Source: Neisseria sp. (GTDB lineage: Bacteria; Pseudomonadota; Gammaproteobacteria; Burkholderiales; Neisseriaceae). From it: a DNA stretch of 64,000 bases. The notes under the pieces were generated by a model. It saw nothing but the letters and a program-made list of their open reading frames with translations. It made no database searches and was not told where the DNA came from. The DNA lies in contig NZ_JAUMZU010000007.1 of NCBI RefSeq assembly GCF_030527965.1, positions 1 to 64,000 of the forward strand. The letters run 5' to 3'. This document shows positions 17,873-27,487 of this stretch, piece after piece. Position 1 is the stretch's first letter, and each line of letters begins with the position of its first letter. A program made the position numbers and the translations under genes.

Positions 17873-18601
17873 TTATCGTTTAGCCAGACCTTTACGCTGC
17901 AAAAACGGCAAAACTTCAGGGCGAACTTCTTTACAAAGCGAATTCTGAACCTGACGCGTGAAATCCAAATCCAGATTACTACGTTGCTTGTAATAGTCTT
18001 TAACCGTTGCGTTATATACTTCATATTGTGCCGCATCCAACGGACGGTAAGCATTCTCACTAATCACACAAGCCGCAGGCAAGCGCGGGCGCATCATCGG
18101 ATCTTGCGCAGGAAAACCCAAACACATGCCAAACAAAGGAACCACATCTTGCGGCAACCCCAAAATCTCATCGGTTGCATTGATATCGTCACGCAAGCTG
18201 CCAATATAAACACCGCCTAACCCCAACGATTCGGCCGTCAACAAAACGTTTTGCGCCATAATGCCCGCATCAATGGCGCCCATTAGCGTCATTTCCGTCC
18301 AATCCGTTTGCGCCTGCGGTGCAATTTGCTTGTGTTTGGCCAAGTCGATACAAAACACCAGCAATTCGGCACACGTTTCAATGTAATGCTGATTGGCGCC
18401 CACCGCCCTGAGCTTTTTGCGCTTCTCAATATCCGTTACACGAATAACGTGCACGGTTTGCAGAAAGCTCGAAGACGAAGCTGCCTGACCGGCTCTCAAG
18501 ACCGCTTCCAACATAGCTGCAGGAATCGGCTCGCCCGTAAATTTACGGATAGAACGGTGCTGCAGCGCCGTTTCCAACGCAGGTTTGCTTGTAAATGTCA
18601 T
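17873..18601 (-). CDS. NfsA-type NADPH-dependent flavin nitroreductase
   Basis: A 242-residue FMN oxidoreductase of the NfsA/FRP group. It begins with the FMN-binding RSIRKFTGEPIP at about 16-27 and has the SSSSFLQTVHVIRV dimer/FMN segment near 42-55. A later GLGGVYIGSLRDD loop is also typical, as is the C-terminal R/K-rich tail. Such enzymes reduce nitroaromatics, quinones or flavins with NADPH; the natural substrate is not evident. The call to NfsA rather than NfsB rests on length and C-terminal extension. Confidence 0.85.
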   Translation of the reverse strand: MTFTSKPALETALQHRSIRKFTGEPIPAAMLEAVLRAGQAASSSSFLQTVHVIRVTDIEKRKKLRAVGANQHYIETCAELLVFCIDLAKHKQIAPQAQTDWTEMTLMGAIDAGIMAQNVLLTAESLGLGGVYIGSLRDDINATDEILGLPQDVVPLFGMCLGFPAQDPMMRPRLPAACVISENAYRPLDAAQYEVYNATVKDYYKQRSNLDLDFTRQVQNSLCKEVRPEVLPFLQRKGLAKR

Positions 18602-18621
18602 ATCAATTTCTCCTTAAAATT

Positions 18622-18633
18622 TTCAGACAGGCA
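18622..18633 (-). repeat. Single DUS
   Basis: TTCAGACAGGCA in the 54-base gap between the SPOR gene and the nitroreductase gene. Confidence 0.9.
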
Positions 18634-18655
18634 TTGGTTAAAGTTTACCCGATCG

Positions 18656-19543
18656 TTATTTACAGTTGCCGCGCTGCAATTTTCCATATTTGCCCACTAC
18701 GTTTTGAACAGCCTGCATATCGGATTCACTCAAGCTGCTAAACAAAACCTGCATTTTAGCAACGCTTGCCCCACCAGAAGCATTGCCGCCCTGCTCGCGG
18801 ATTTGAACGCTAAAGCCTGCGCCCTGCAAACGAGAAAACAAAGCTTGCGCGGCATTGGGATCAGTAAACGCACCCGCCACTACGCCGCCGCTACCCGACG
18901 AACCGTTAAAGCCCTTAGCTGACAGCTCATCCAGCAAAGCCTGCGTATCACCCTGCGCCGGCAACCATACGGCATATTTCACATTACGCTTTTCATTCGA
19001 GGCTGCTTCGCGCTGCTCCACTCTACGTGTTGCAGCATGCGGCCATTGCACCAGCAAGCCCTTGATACGATGATAATCATCTTCGGGCATGGTAACGCTG
19101 GCAAAACGGTTGCAATGCTCGCCTTGCGTATTTTGAACAGCGTTAGGCGCCACGCCTCTATCGGCCAAACCCGCTTCATTTGCTTTACGGGCTTTTTCTT
19201 CAGCCTCTTTTTTCAGCTTTTCCACCTTCAGCTTCTTCTCATGCTCGAGGCGCGCTTTTTCTTCAGCTTCTTTCTGCACGGCGGTTTTTTCTTCCGACGC
19301 TCGCAAAGCAACCGCCGCAGGCTCTTTCGTATCGGCTTTATTACCGGATTTAACCCAAGCCGGCGGCGTATCGTCTTTTGTTTGTACCAAAACCGTATTC
19401 GGCACCTTCAATTCCTGTGTGCCTTCGACCGCCACGGTTTCCTTGCCGCCAGCCTCGCTTGTTTTTTTGCTGACATGAATGCCAACCACCGCACCGAAAA
19501 CAATAATATTTAACGCCACCAAAATGGCAAACAACCATTTCAT
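18656..19543 (-). CDS. SPOR-domain membrane protein
   Basis: A 295-residue inner-membrane protein with one N-terminal helix (about 4-24), a periplasmic Lys/Glu/Ala-rich segment at about 80-125 likely to be coiled coil, and C-terminal SPOR-like repeats. The [20 protein letters not shown] and [20 protein letters not shown] stretches have the paired beta-alpha pattern of SPOR domains, which bind denuded glycans at the septum. The exact partner is unknown. Its ATG overlaps the stop of birA/coaX (ATGA), so it is the third gene of rfaE2-birA/coaX-SPOR. Confidence 0.75.
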   Translation of the reverse strand: MKWLFAILVALNIIVFGAVVGIHVSKKTSEAGGKETVAVEGTQELKVPNTVLVQTKDDTPPAWVKSGNKADTKEPAAVALRASEEKTAVQKEAEEKARLEHEKKLKVEKLKKEAEEKARKANEAGLADRGVAPNAVQNTQGEHCNRFASVTMPEDDYHRIKGLLVQWPHAATRRVEQREAASNEKRNVKYAVWLPAQGDTQALLDELSAKGFNGSSGSGGVVAGAFTDPNAAQALFSRLQGAGFSVQIREQGGNASGGASVAKMQVLFSSLSESDMQAVQNVVGKYGKLQRGNCK

Positions 19544-21279
19544 GCTTGCTCTACCCAGTTTAACAAACCGTAAATCACAAGATTATCTATGATTTTAACT
19601 GTATTGTCTAAAACAAATGCCTGCGGCATGGCTTGCGCAACCTTCGCCCCGCCGCCGCCCGTAATGACCACATCAACCGGTCTGTTTTTTCCCGTTTTTT
19701 CCCGTAAGCGCGCATGCATCAGCAAAATCGCGCCGCATACAGCATCCATCATGCCGCTGGCCAAAGCATTCGCCGTTGTCGTCGGAAACGGATAAACCTT
19801 ACCCAAAGGTCGGTTGAGATGGGCGGTTTTCTGCGCCAGCGCCTCTTTCATCAAATGAAAGCCCGGCATAATGGTTCCGCCCAAATAATGATTGTCTTCA
19901 CTCAATGCATCAATGGTTACTGCCGTGCCGCAACTAACCACCACGCAAGCATTTTGGGTGAAGCGGCGGCTGCCCAGCGCATTAAACCAACGATCGGCAC
20001 CATGTTCAGCCGGATTGCGATAATGATTGCGGATGCCCAAGGCCTGAGTCATTGAAGAAAGCCATTCGATACCGACCGGAAGTTGCACGGCAACCAAATC
20101 TTTTTTTATCGGGCCGCACACGGCACAACCCACCACCTTGATATCCGATCCACCGTATTGCAGCCATTCCTTACCCAGTTCATCCAAATCACGATAAGGC
20201 GAATGGTTCAGATGCACAATGCGACCGTTGCGCACCCAAGCCCATTTCAGGCGGCTGTTACCACCATCCAACAACAAATAAGCAGTTTGCGCCTCTTCCG
20301 AAATCGCCGGCACTTGGCTACATTGGCGCAAACTGGTTTCTCCACTTACAATTTCCCGAATCCCGTTTTCCGTTTGCAAGCGCAGCGCACCTTCTGGCGT
20401 AATGCCTCTAACCCAGCCTTCCTCACTTACTTCGCCTTTTTGCATCAGATAAACCGGCTGCCCTTGATCTCTATGCGCCGCCTGATATTCATCAACAAAC
20501 GCTGAAAAACCGTATTGCTCGAAAACAGCCAACCTCTCATCCAATTGCGTCAAAATGGCATTCAACACTGTATCTGCGCTTACCGGCTGCTTCCCGCATT
20601 GTTGCAACAATGCCTGAACGGAGATGGCATGCTCCACTTCCTTCGGCAATACAAAATTGATGCCGATACCGATAACCGCATAGGTTTTGCCCTCTTGCCG
20701 CACGGTTTCGATTAAAATTCCGCCCAACTTATCCTGGCCAACCATCAAATCGTTCGGCCACTTGATTTGCGCAGGCACACCCAAGCCAACCAAGCCCTTA
20801 TGGCAGGCCAACGCAACCAGAAGCGCCAATGCACCCAATTCTGCTTGAGGCTTGTCAAACACCCAGCACAAGCTGAACATTAGGCATTCGCCCGCCTTTC
20901 CCACCCATTTTTTACCTTGCCGGCCACGTCCTTGATTCTGGAAATGAGCCAAACACAAACGGCGATGCATCGCATCCGGCATCTGCCTGACGCTTTGAAG
21001 CAAAATGTCGTTAGTCGACGTATATTCATGCACAATGCCCGTCTGAAAACCCGTTGCAGCCTGTTGCAAAGAAGCTTCGTCAAAGATGGCGAGCGGACGA
21101 ACCAAACGCCATTGCCCGTCATGCTGACGCAACAGCCCGCGGATATGCGGCGGCATCTGTTGCCACAAACCGTTCAACTGGTACGGCTTAACGCCAACCC
21201 TCCTGCCCAGCACAAACACATGCTGCGGCAAACCCGAGGCTAAAGCCGCCAACAGCGCCCAATGTTGTTCTCGCATCAC
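19540..21279 (-). CDS. Fused biotin--protein ligase / type III pantothenate kinase (BirA-CoaX)
   Basis: One 579-residue chain carries two cofactor enzymes. Residues about 1-65 look like a BirA winged helix. The ligase core has TSTN (87-90), GRGRQGKKW (117-125) and KWPND (173-177) and would biotinylate the acetyl-CoA carboxylase carrier protein. From about 333 a type III pantothenate kinase begins, with LLLDGGNS (335-342), GADR (427-430) and CGTAVTID (450-457), catalysing the first CoA step. The fusion is known from Neisseria. Its start overlaps the rfaE2 stop (TGATG), and its stop overlaps the SPOR gene. A variant DUS at 21036-21047 encodes FQTGI. Confidence 0.94.
   Translation of the reverse strand: MMREQHWALLAALASGLPQHVFVLGRRVGVKPYQLNGLWQQMPPHIRGLLRQHDGQWRLVRPLAIFDEASLQQAATGFQTGIVHEYTSTNDILLQSVRQMPDAMHRRLCLAHFQNQGRGRQGKKWVGKAGECLMFSLCWVFDKPQAELGALALLVALACHKGLVGLGVPAQIKWPNDLMVGQDKLGGILIETVRQEGKTYAVIGIGINFVLPKEVEHAISVQALLQQCGKQPVSADTVLNAILTQLDERLAVFEQYGFSAFVDEYQAAHRDQGQPVYLMQKGEVSEEGWVRGITPEGALRLQTENGIREIVSGETSLRQCSQVPAISEEAQTAYLLLDGGNSRLKWAWVRNGRIVHLNHSPYRDLDELGKEWLQYGGSDIKVVGCAVCGPIKKDLVAVQLPVGIEWLSSMTQALGIRNHYRNPAEHGADRWFNALGSRRFTQNACVVVSCGTAVTIDALSEDNHYLGGTIMPGFHLMKEALAQKTAHLNRPLGKVYPFPTTTANALASGMMDAVCGAILLMHARLREKTGKNRPVDVVITGGGGAKVAQAMPQAFVLDNTVKIIDNLVIYGLLNWVEQA
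21036..21047 (+). repeat. Variant DUS inside birA/coaX
   Basis: TGCCCGTCTGAA differs by one base from the native TGCCTGTCTGAA. Read on the minus strand it encodes FQTGI, the same peptide given by the DUS at the dusA 3' end. Confidence 0.6.
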
Positions 21280-21785
21280 GAACGCGGCTCTTTTTGTGTG
21301 CTGCGGATTTTCTCCAAGGTCTTAGTGGTCGAAGTGGCGTGCAAAAAAGGAATCGAATACACTTTACCGCCGCGCGCCAATGTTTCCTGCGCACCGACAA
21401 TTTTCTCCACCGGCCAATCACCGCCTTTTATCAGAATATCCGGCCTGACCATGTCAATCAGCTCCGCCGGCGTATTGCTGTCAAACCATGTAACCAAATC
21501 AACGCAAGCCAGCGCCGCCGCTACCGCCGCCCGATTCTCCAATGTATTGACCGGCCGGTCGTCGCCCTTGTCCTGCCGCCGCACAGAAGCATCCGTATTT
21601 AATGCCAAAATCAACGCCGCGCCCGTTGCCCTTGCCTGCGCCAGATAAGTAACATGCCCTCTATGCAAAATATCAAAACAGCCGTTGGTAAAGACCAACG
21701 GGCGCGGCAATTGCGCAAGTCGCCCGACCAACATTTCCGGCGGGCAAATTTTCTGCTCAAAATCGGGTAACGGCCAATTCTTCAC
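21276..21785 (-). CDS. rfaE2: D-glycero-beta-D-manno-heptose 1-phosphate adenylyltransferase
   Basis: This enzyme makes ADP-heptose for the inner core of lipooligosaccharide. The 169-residue protein has the cytidylyltransferase fold with [17 protein letters not shown] at about 32-48, the HxGH site at H41-H44. Later blocks GDDRPVN and DILIKGGDW are typical of the adenylyltransferase half of HldE. The kinase half is separate in this lineage, so this is RfaE2 rather than a bifunctional HldE. It overlaps birA/coaX and starts the three-gene run. Confidence 0.93.
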   Translation of the reverse strand: MKNWPLPDFEQKICPPEMLVGRLAQLPRPLVFTNGCFDILHRGHVTYLAQARATGAALILALNTDASVRRQDKGDDRPVNTLENRAAVAAALACVDLVTWFDSNTPAELIDMVRPDILIKGGDWPVEKIVGAQETLARGGKVYSIPFLHATSTTKTLEKIRSTQKEPRS

Positions 21786-21870
21786 GATTCGTATTCCTTA
21801 TAAATTGTAAAACCAAAACACTTGGGCGCAGTTGCTGAATGATACCGAAGCAGCAGGTTTTAGGAAAGAC

Positions 21871-21898
21871 AAAGCCCGCTCTCTACGGAGCGGGCTTT
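21871..21898 (-). terminator. Terminator of the tRNA operon
   Basis: AAAGCCCGCTC at 21871-21881 and GAGCGGGCTTT at 21888-21898 form a perfect 11-bp stem with a 6-base loop. On the minus strand it follows tRNA-His and is followed by a T-rich stretch. Confidence 0.85.
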
Positions 21899-21905
21899 GA
21901 TATTT

Positions 21906-21982
21906 TGGGGTGGCTGATGGGGCTCGAACCCACGACAACCGGAATCACAATCCGGGGCTCTACCAACTGAGCTACAGCCACC
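21906..21982 (-). tRNA. tRNA-His (GTG)
   Basis: The minus-strand 77-mer folds as a cloverleaf. The anticodon loop TTGTGAT sits on a CCGGA/TCCGG stem, giving anticodon GTG. It has the extra G at position -1 typical of tRNA-His opposite C73, a TTCGAGC T-loop, and an encoded CCA. It is the last gene of a Pro-Arg-His operon. Confidence 0.97.
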
Positions 21983-22003
21983 ACATAAAAACTTGGAGTA
22001 TTG

Positions 22004-22080
22004 TGGCGCGCCCGACAGGAATCGAACCTGTAACCGCCCGCTTAGAAGGCGGGTGCTCTATCCGGTTGAGCTACGGGCGC
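22004..22080 (-). tRNA. tRNA-Arg (TCT)
   Basis: The acceptor stem GCGCCCG pairs with CGGGCGC. The anticodon loop CTTCTAA sits on CCCGC/GCGGG, giving anticodon TCT for AGA/AGG codons. GTTCGATTC T-loop and encoded CCA are present. It is the middle gene of the tRNA operon. Confidence 0.97.
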
Positions 22081-22151
22081 TCTACCTTAATCCTATCGTG
22101 CTTATATTTCTGAACCAAGCAACCGATTCTGTTTTAAGCTTGATTCGTAAC

Positions 22152-22229
22152 TGGTCGGGGCGGTGGGATTCGAACTCACGACCCCCTGTTCCCAAAACAG
22201 GTGCGCTAACCAGACTGCGCTACGCCCCG
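22152..22229 (-). tRNA. tRNA-Pro (TGG)
   Basis: The acceptor stem CGGGGCG pairs with CGCCCCG. The anticodon loop TTTGGGA sits on CCTGT/ACAGG, giving anticodon TGG. The T-loop GTTCGAATC and encoded CCA are present. It is the first gene of the operon. Confidence 0.97.
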
Positions 22230-22544
22230 ACGAGAAAGCGTGACTATACCCGAACCGAACCGATTTAGACAAGTATTTTTTACCAAGCATTTTTCGGAAA
22301 ATTACATCATTCTGTTTTTTAAACATATCTTTTGAGGTAAGCGTGACACATTCGCTATGGAAGTCAATTCAACAGCAAGATTTCTATGCTTTCACAATAT
22401 AAATTAAAGAGAAATCAGCCGCCCAAAGCTCTGTAAAACTCTTACTTACTCCAGTTTATCTGCCACATCCGAACCGTTTTGCAATTCGCAAAAGCTTATC
22501 GCTTAATTTTTAAATTCTGTTCTTATTCAAGTATTTTTAATGCG
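22230..22544. other. 315-base intergenic region upstream of the tRNA operon
   Basis: It contains the tRNA promoter at 22243-22272. A small hairpin TTTTGC/GCAAAA at 22477-22493 lies downstream of dusA without a convincing U-run. I see no gene in the rest. Confidence 0.6.
22243..22272 (-). promoter_or_regulatory. Candidate promoter of the tRNA operon
   Basis: On the minus strand TTGTCT (22272-22267) and TATAGT (22248-22243) are 18 bases apart. The bases after the -10 element are GC-rich, as in stringently controlled stable-RNA promoters. The start would be just a few bases before tRNA-Pro. Confidence 0.6.
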
Positions 22545-23561
22545 TCAGCCCTGTATGCCTGTCTGAAAACCATTGGCAAAAGCGACTTCCGCCCATGCTT
22601 GTGCAATCAACTCGGGGTTATTCGATTTAAGCAGCGTTGAATCCGACAACACCCTGCGCCAATTTCGCGCACCTTGCAAACCGTGCATCAGGCCAAGGTA
22701 ATGGCGTACGGTATGCCGCAGCAAAGTACCGCGCCCGGCAGCAAGCTGCTTGGCAGCATAGGTTTGCAGCTTATCAACTAATTCAGCATAACCGATGGGC
22801 GGCGCGTCGTCGCCATAAAACAAACCGTCCCATAGACGCATAAGCATAGGATTGTGATAACACTCGCGCCCAACCATCACGCCATCAACTCGAGCAAGAT
22901 GCTCAATAATTTGCTCATTATTGGTAATTCCACCATTAATGATGATTTCCAAATCAGGGAAATCCTGCTTCAGACGGTAGACATAATCGTATCTCAAGGG
23001 CGGCACATCGCGGTTTTCTTTTGGAGAAAGCCCTTTCAACCAAGCATTTCGGGCATGCACAATATAAGTTTTGCACGCAGTTTTAGCCGCCAGTGTGCCG
23101 ACAAAATCAGCTACGATTTGATATTCGGTCTGGCGGTCGATACCGATGCGGTGTTTGACCGTCACTTCAATCTGAACCGCATCCTGCATGGCATTCAAGC
23201 AATCGGCAACCAGTTCGACCTCATTCATCAAGCAAGCGCCGAACGCCCCTTTCTGCACGCGCGGGCTGGGGCAGCCGCAATTCAGATTCACCTCGTCATA
23301 GCCATATTCCTCCGCCGCCTTTGCCGCTTGCGCCAATAGAGCCGGCTCGCTGCCGCCCAATTGCAAGGCAACCGGATTTTCACATTCATTACGCATTAAA
23401 AAACGCGCTTTATCGCCAAAAACAACAGCACCTGCATTAACCATCTCGCTATAAAGCCAAGTGTGGCGCGTAATCTGGCGTGCCATATAGCGATAATGAC
23501 GGTCTGTCCAGTCAAGCATCGGCGCAACGCTAAGGCGGCGCGGGGGAAGTTTCTGAGTCAT
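22545..23561 (-). CDS. dusA: tRNA-dihydrouridine(20/20a) synthase DusA
   Basis: DusA is an FMN enzyme that reduces uridines 20 and 20a in the tRNA D-loop. The 338-residue protein starts the TIM barrel with SVAPMLDWTDRHYRYMAR (about 11-28). It has the catalytic cysteine C97 in NLNCGCPSPRVQKG and the DusA-type KHRIGID segment near 156-162. VHARNAWLKGLSPKENR matches the DusA subgroup rather than DusB or DusC. The last codons (FQTGIQG) run through an exact DUS at 22556-22567. It lies upstream of nothing obvious on its strand except the tRNA operon. Confidence 0.94.
   Translation of the reverse strand: MTQKLPPRRLSVAPMLDWTDRHYRYMARQITRHTWLYSEMVNAGAVVFGDKARFLMRNECENPVALQLGGSEPALLAQAAKAAEEYGYDEVNLNCGCPSPRVQKGAFGACLMNEVELVADCLNAMQDAVQIEVTVKHRIGIDRQTEYQIVADFVGTLAAKTACKTYIVHARNAWLKGLSPKENRDVPPLRYDYVYRLKQDFPDLEIIINGGITNNEQIIEHLARVDGVMVGRECYHNPMLMRLWDGLFYGDDAPPIGYAELVDKLQTYAAKQLAAGRGTLLRHTVRHYLGLMHGLQGARNWRRVLSDSTLLKSNNPELIAQAWAEVAFANGFQTGIQG
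22556..22567 (+). repeat. DUS inside the 3' end of dusA
   Basis: An exact TGCCTGTCTGAA within the coding sequence; on the minus strand it encodes the FQTGI of the C-terminus. Confidence 0.9.
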
Positions 23562-23771
23562 AAAAGCATAAACAGGTGGTTAAAAACCTTAATTCTAACT
23601 TAAAGTCATATTGCCATCCCATTAAGTATTGATGCATTACTCGGTCAATCTAATGGTAGAGCGATAAGGTTTGTTTTAATTCTGAATTTTAAAACAGCCT
23701 TGTAGCTGGAATTGTGTATTGTATGGAATGTATAAAAGCAAACCAATCATAAATTTTGCAATTGTTAAAAA

Positions 23772-23795
23772 GGCCAGCTTGATTTTAAGCTGGCC
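23772..23795 (-). terminator. Terminator of sodC
   Basis: GGCCAGCTT at 23772-23780 and AAGCTGGCC at 23787-23795 form a perfect 9-bp stem with a 6-base loop. On the minus strand TTTTT follows directly. Confidence 0.88.
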
Positions 23796-23807
23796 CCCAA
23801 CGCATAA

Positions 23808-24356
23808 TTAATTAATCAAACCGCATGCGGCGCGCGCCCCGCCTCCACCGAGGGGTTTGGGATTTTCGGAATAATTATCACCGCCGACATGGATAATCAG
23901 CGAATGGCCTTTAACTTGGCTAATGCGTTTCAAACGTGGTGCCAAAACGGGCGTATTTGCAGTGCCGTCGGCATTAACAATCAAAACCGGCAAATTACCC
24001 AGATGGGTATCATCTTCCCAAGGTTGTCCGTGACGATGCGTATTTTTCGGATCCCAGTGACCGCCTGCGCCTAAACCCGCAACCAACTTCCCGTCTTTTT
24101 CTTTTGCATCGCAACTGTAATTTTCATGAATATGAAAACCATGTAAACCAGCTGGCAAATTGGATAACTTCGGTGTGAAAACCAATCCATAGGCAGACTG
24201 ACTAACTTCCACCATCCCGATATCCTGATTGTTCTTGGCAGGATCCAGAAGATGCATTCTAATTTCCAACGGCTTCGCCTGTTTTGCGCTGGCAGGCATG
24301 GATACACTCAATAATGCACTAAGTGAAACGACTAAGGTAAGTAAGTTTTTTTTCAT
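23808..24356 (-). CDS. sodC: Periplasmic Cu,Zn superoxide dismutase
   Basis: SodC removes superoxide in the periplasm and protects against host oxidative burst. The 182-residue precursor has a signal peptide cleaved near residue 24 (PASA). Copper ligands are visible in HGFHIHE (H75, H77), H100 and H156; the zinc loop is [12 protein letters not shown] with H109 and H118 downstream. Cysteines C82 and C178 fit the conserved disulfide. It is divergent from the thermonuclease gene and ends in its own strong non-DUS terminator. Confidence 0.95.
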   Translation of the reverse strand: MKKNLLTLVVSLSALLSVSMPASAKQAKPLEIRMHLLDPAKNNQDIGMVEVSQSAYGLVFTPKLSNLPAGLHGFHIHENYSCDAKEKDGKLVAGLGAGGHWDPKNTHRHGQPWEDDTHLGNLPVLIVNADGTANTPVLAPRLKRISQVKGHSLIIHVGGDNYSENPKPLGGGGARAACGLIN

Positions 24357-24517
24357 ACGATTTCTCTATATTTTATGTTAAAAATGAAAAATATGACTAC
24401 AAACGGGGTATGCTTTGATTTCTAAACCTGCCTGATATTGCTTACAACAGGCGGTATCCGCTTGTAGCGACTACATACAATAACATCGTATTTTTTCTTT
24501 TATATTTGTTTATATCA

Positions 24518-25081
24518 ATGTTAATGATTAAATTAATTTTACTCTCGCTTATTACCTTTATTACGGCCAATTGTTCCAACCAGCATGCCGAACAATATCA
24601 AACCGTTTTGCAAACAACAGCTTCTGCTGCACATACCAGCTACCAAGCCAAAGTCGTTTCGATAGCCGACGGCGATACTATACGCGTGACCGATGGCAAC
24701 GGGCAGACACACAAAATCCGCTTGGCTTATATAGATACGCCCGAATTGAACCAAGCACACGGAAAAGCGGCACGCCAAGCCTTATCTGATTTGCTGAGCG
24801 GGAAAAACGTTGATATCACCGTATTCGAACACGACCGCTATCGTCGCGAAGTGGCTCAAGTGCGGCTGAACGGGCATGATGCCAACCTCGCCCAACTTGA
24901 AAACGGCCATGCTTGGCACTATGTTTCCATTGCCCGTAAAAAACAAAGCCAGACCGACTACACCGTTTACGCCCGAGCTGAATCCGAAGCCCGTAAACGC
25001 CGCATCGGGCTTTGGAACAACAACAATCCGCAGGCACCGTGGGACTTCCGCAAAGAAGCCCGTGAAAAAAACGCGCCGTAA
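24518..25081 (+). CDS. Secreted or membrane-tethered thermonuclease (SNase family)
   Basis: A staphylococcal-nuclease-like phosphodiesterase. The core begins at about residue 43 with VVSIADGDTIRVTD, then RLAYIDTPE and YRREVAQVRL, giving the metal-binding aspartates and the catalytic Arg/Glu/Arg set. The C-terminal RRIGLWNNNNPQAPWDFRK is typical of secreted bacterial SNases. The N-terminus is a hydrophobic signal; a cysteine follows it, but TANC is a poor lipobox because of N at -1. ATG at 24518 or 24524 could be the start, and neither has a clear Shine-Dalgarno. It is divergent from sodC. Confidence 0.85.
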   Translation: MLMIKLILLSLITFITANCSNQHAEQYQTVLQTTASAAHTSYQAKVVSIADGDTIRVTDGNGQTHKIRLAYIDTPELNQAHGKAARQALSDLLSGKNVDITVFEHDRYRREVAQVRLNGHDANLAQLENGHAWHYVSIARKKQSQTDYTVYARAESEARKRRIGLWNNNNPQAPWDFRKEAREKNAP

Positions 25082-25101
25082 ACCAAACCGCCACAAGCCA
25101 A

Positions 25102-25113
25102 TGCCTGTCTGAA
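25102..25113 (+). repeat. Single DUS
   Basis: Exact TGCCTGTCTGAA in the 44-base gap between the thermonuclease gene and nth. Confidence 0.9.
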
Positions 25114-25125
25114 AACCGACACATC

Positions 25126-25755
25126 ATGAATAAAACAATCCGACAAGAAATTTTCGAACGTCTACGTAATGCAAACCCGAACCCGACAACCGAGCTCAAT
25201 TTCAACAGTCCGTTTGAATTGCTCATTGCTGTTTTACTTTCGGCACAAGCCACCGACGTAGGCGTTAACAAAGCCACTGCCAAACTCTTCCCCGTAGCCA
25301 ACACCCCGCAGGCCATGCTTGATTTAGGCTTGGAAGGCATCATGGAATACACCAAAACCATCGGCCTTTACCGTACCAAATCGAAACACATCATCGAAAC
25401 CTGCCAAATCTTGCTGGCGCAATACGACGGCAAAGTACCGGAAACTCGGGAAGCCTTGGAAAAACTGCCCGGCGTTGGCCGAAAAACCGCCAACGTCGTG
25501 CTCAACACCGCTTTCGGCCAACCGACCATGGCGGTAGACACGCATATTTTCCGCGTATCCAACCGAACAGGTTTGGCACCCGGCAAGAACGTGCGCGAAG
25601 TGGAAGACAAATTGATGAAAGTCGTGCCGAAAGCATTTATCCTCAATGCACACCATTGGCTGATTCTGCACGGCCGCTATACCTGCAAGGCGCAGAAGCC
25701 TCTGTGCGGGCAATGCCTGATTAACGATTTATGCGAATATCCGGCCAAGTTATAG
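25126..25755 (+). CDS. nth: Endonuclease III
   Basis: A base-excision-repair glycosylase/AP lyase removing oxidised pyrimidines. The 209-residue protein has the helix-hairpin-helix LPGVGRKTANVV (114-125) with catalytic lysine K120 and the aspartate D138 in AVDTHIFRVSNR. Four cysteines, C187, C194, C197 and C203, ligate the [4Fe-4S] cluster with C-x6-C-x2-C-x5-C spacing. All functional residues are intact. It precedes the degP-like gene, a neighbour arrangement I remember from N. meningitidis. Confidence 0.96.
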   Translation: MNKTIRQEIFERLRNANPNPTTELNFNSPFELLIAVLLSAQATDVGVNKATAKLFPVANTPQAMLDLGLEGIMEYTKTIGLYRTKSKHIIETCQILLAQYDGKVPETREALEKLPGVGRKTANVVLNTAFGQPTMAVDTHIFRVSNRTGLAPGKNVREVEDKLMKVVPKAFILNAHHWLILHGRYTCKAQKPLCGQCLINDLCEYPAKL

Positions 25756-25874
25756 CGAACAGATTCAAATTCTAAGGAAACCGCGCAGCTGAAAACCGCA
25801 TCGACAATCCAGCAAAAATAAAAGACCGACCCGATATGGCAGCAGAAGTTACTTGCTACTGCCGATTATTTGAA

Positions 25875-25886
25875 TGCCTGTCTGAA
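25875..25886 (+). repeat. Single DUS
   Basis: Exact TGCCTGTCTGAA about 20 bases upstream of the candidate -35 element of the protease gene. Confidence 0.9.
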
Positions 25887-25904
25887 AAACCTTGTTAAAT
25901 CAAG

Positions 25905-25933
25905 TTTTCATGCCCGATGCTTTTCGCTACAAT
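25905..25933 (+). promoter_or_regulatory. Candidate promoter of the DegP-type protease gene
   Basis: TTTTCA at 25905-25910 and TACAAT at 25928-25933 are 17 bases apart, about 45 bases before the GTG start. The match is moderate; an alternative envelope-stress promoter cannot be excluded by eye. Confidence 0.35.
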
Positions 25934-25985
25934 CGCACATTAAACGAAATAAGAAAAACCGAAAACGACCCCAGAAAGTGATACT

Positions 25986-27476
25986 GTGAAAACAACACCC
26001 AAATACCTCACTCTACTCCTTACTACCGCCGCCTTCGCGCTTACCGGATGCGACAAACTCGGCCTTCAAAACGAGCCCGCAACGGCCAACCCTCAGAAAA
26101 AGGCGGAGCCTAAAACCGAAAGCCGCACTCCGGCCTATCTGCCCGACTTCGCCAAACTGGTCGAGCAGGAAGGTTCGACCGTGGTTAATATTCAGGCTTA
26201 TAAAAGCCCTTCAGCCAGCAAACCGCGCCAAGACGACGAGATGGATTTGAATCAGTTTCCCGACAACGATCCTTTCTACGATTTCTTTAAACGTCTGGTG
26301 CCGAACACGCCCGACGTCCCCAAAGACGACAGCAGCGGCGAACAGAACTTCGGCTCCGGTTTTATTATCAGCCCCGACGGCTATATTCTGACCAATACTC
26401 ATGTGGTTAACGGTCTGGACAGCATCAAAGTAACCCTAAATGACAAACGCGAATTCGTCGCCAAACTGATTGGTTCCGACCCGCAAACCGATGTAGCGCT
26501 CTTAAAAATTGACGCAACCGATTTGCCCACCGTCAAAATCGGCAACCCGCGCGACTTGAAATCGGGCGAATGGGTAGCCGCCATCGGTGCGCCTTTCGGT
26601 TTTGACAACAGCGTAACCGCCGGCATCGTTTCCGCCAAAGGCCGCAGCCTGCCGAATGAAAATTACACTCCGTTCATCCAAACCGACGTAGCCATCAACC
26701 CCGGCAACTCGGGTGGCCCGCTGTTTAACCTAGACGGGCAAGTCGTCGGTGTCAATTCACAGATTTACAGCCGCAGCGGCGGCTTCATGGGCATCTCGTT
26801 CGCCATTCCGATTGATATTGCCATGAATGTTGTAGAGCAGCTCAAAGCCACAGGCAAAGTACAACGCGGTCAATTGGGCGTCATGATTCAGGAAGTGTCT
26901 TACGATCTGGCCAAATCCTTCAAGCTCGACAAACCCACCGGCGCTCTGATTGCCAAAGTGTTGCCTGACGGCCCGGCCGCCAAAGCAGGTTTGCAAGTGG
27001 GCGACATTGTGCGTAGCGTAAACGGTGAAACCGTACGCACGTCCAGCGAGCTGCCCGTGATGGTCGGCAATCTGGTGCCCGGTAAAGAAATCACGCTGGG
27101 CATCTGGCGCAACGGTAAAGAGAGTGACATCAAAGTGATACTCGGCGCCTCTACCGAAGATAAAAATGAAAACGATGCGGTCACAGGCAATGTTTTGCCC
27201 GATAGCGTGCAGGCTAAAGACTTCGCCGTAAACGAATTGGGCATGAATCTGCGCGAAATCAACAACAACGGCCAGAAATATTTGGTTATAACCAATGTCA
27301 GCGGCGCCGCCCAGCGCGCAGGCATTCAGCGCGGCGACAAAATCGTTTCCATCGCACAAAGCCAAGTAAACGACGAAGCCGGCCTGCGCGCCGCCATCTC
27401 CGGAGCGGGCAAAAATATTCCGCTACTGGTCGAGCGCAAAGGCACCACACTATTCCTCGCTCTAAACCTGCAATAA
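25986..27476 (+). CDS. DegP/DegQ-family serine protease, lipoprotein form
   Basis: A periplasmic quality-control protease/chaperone. The 496-residue protein has a lipoprotein signal with ALTGC, lipidated C22, unlike soluble E. coli DegP. The trypsin-like domain holds H139 (TNTHVV), D169 (TDVALLKI) and S242 (NPGNSGGP). Two PDZ domains follow at about 280-390 and 400-495. The start codon is GTG at 25986. The N-terminal 50 residues after C22 form a charged linker. The same lipidated form is present in N. meningitidis as I recall it. Confidence 0.93.
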   Translation: MKTTPKYLTLLLTTAAFALTGCDKLGLQNEPATANPQKKAEPKTESRTPAYLPDFAKLVEQEGSTVVNIQAYKSPSASKPRQDDEMDLNQFPDNDPFYDFFKRLVPNTPDVPKDDSSGEQNFGSGFIISPDGYILTNTHVVNGLDSIKVTLNDKREFVAKLIGSDPQTDVALLKIDATDLPTVKIGNPRDLKSGEWVAAIGAPFGFDNSVTAGIVSAKGRSLPNENYTPFIQTDVAINPGNSGGPLFNLDGQVVGVNSQIYSRSGGFMGISFAIPIDIAMNVVEQLKATGKVQRGQLGVMIQEVSYDLAKSFKLDKPTGALIAKVLPDGPAAKAGLQVGDIVRSVNGETVRTSSELPVMVGNLVPGKEITLGIWRNGKESDIKVILGASTEDKNENDAVTGNVLPDSVQAKDFAVNELGMNLREINNNGQKYLVITNVSGAAQRAGIQRGDKIVSIAQSQVNDEAGLRAAISGAGKNIPLLVERKGTTLFLALNLQ

Positions 27477-27487
27477 AGCCCTTCATT

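Noticed and set aside
21906-22229. tRNA cluster as a phage or island attachment site
   Set aside because: tRNA genes are frequent integration sites, but no integrase, direct repeat of a tRNA end or foreign gene block is nearby.
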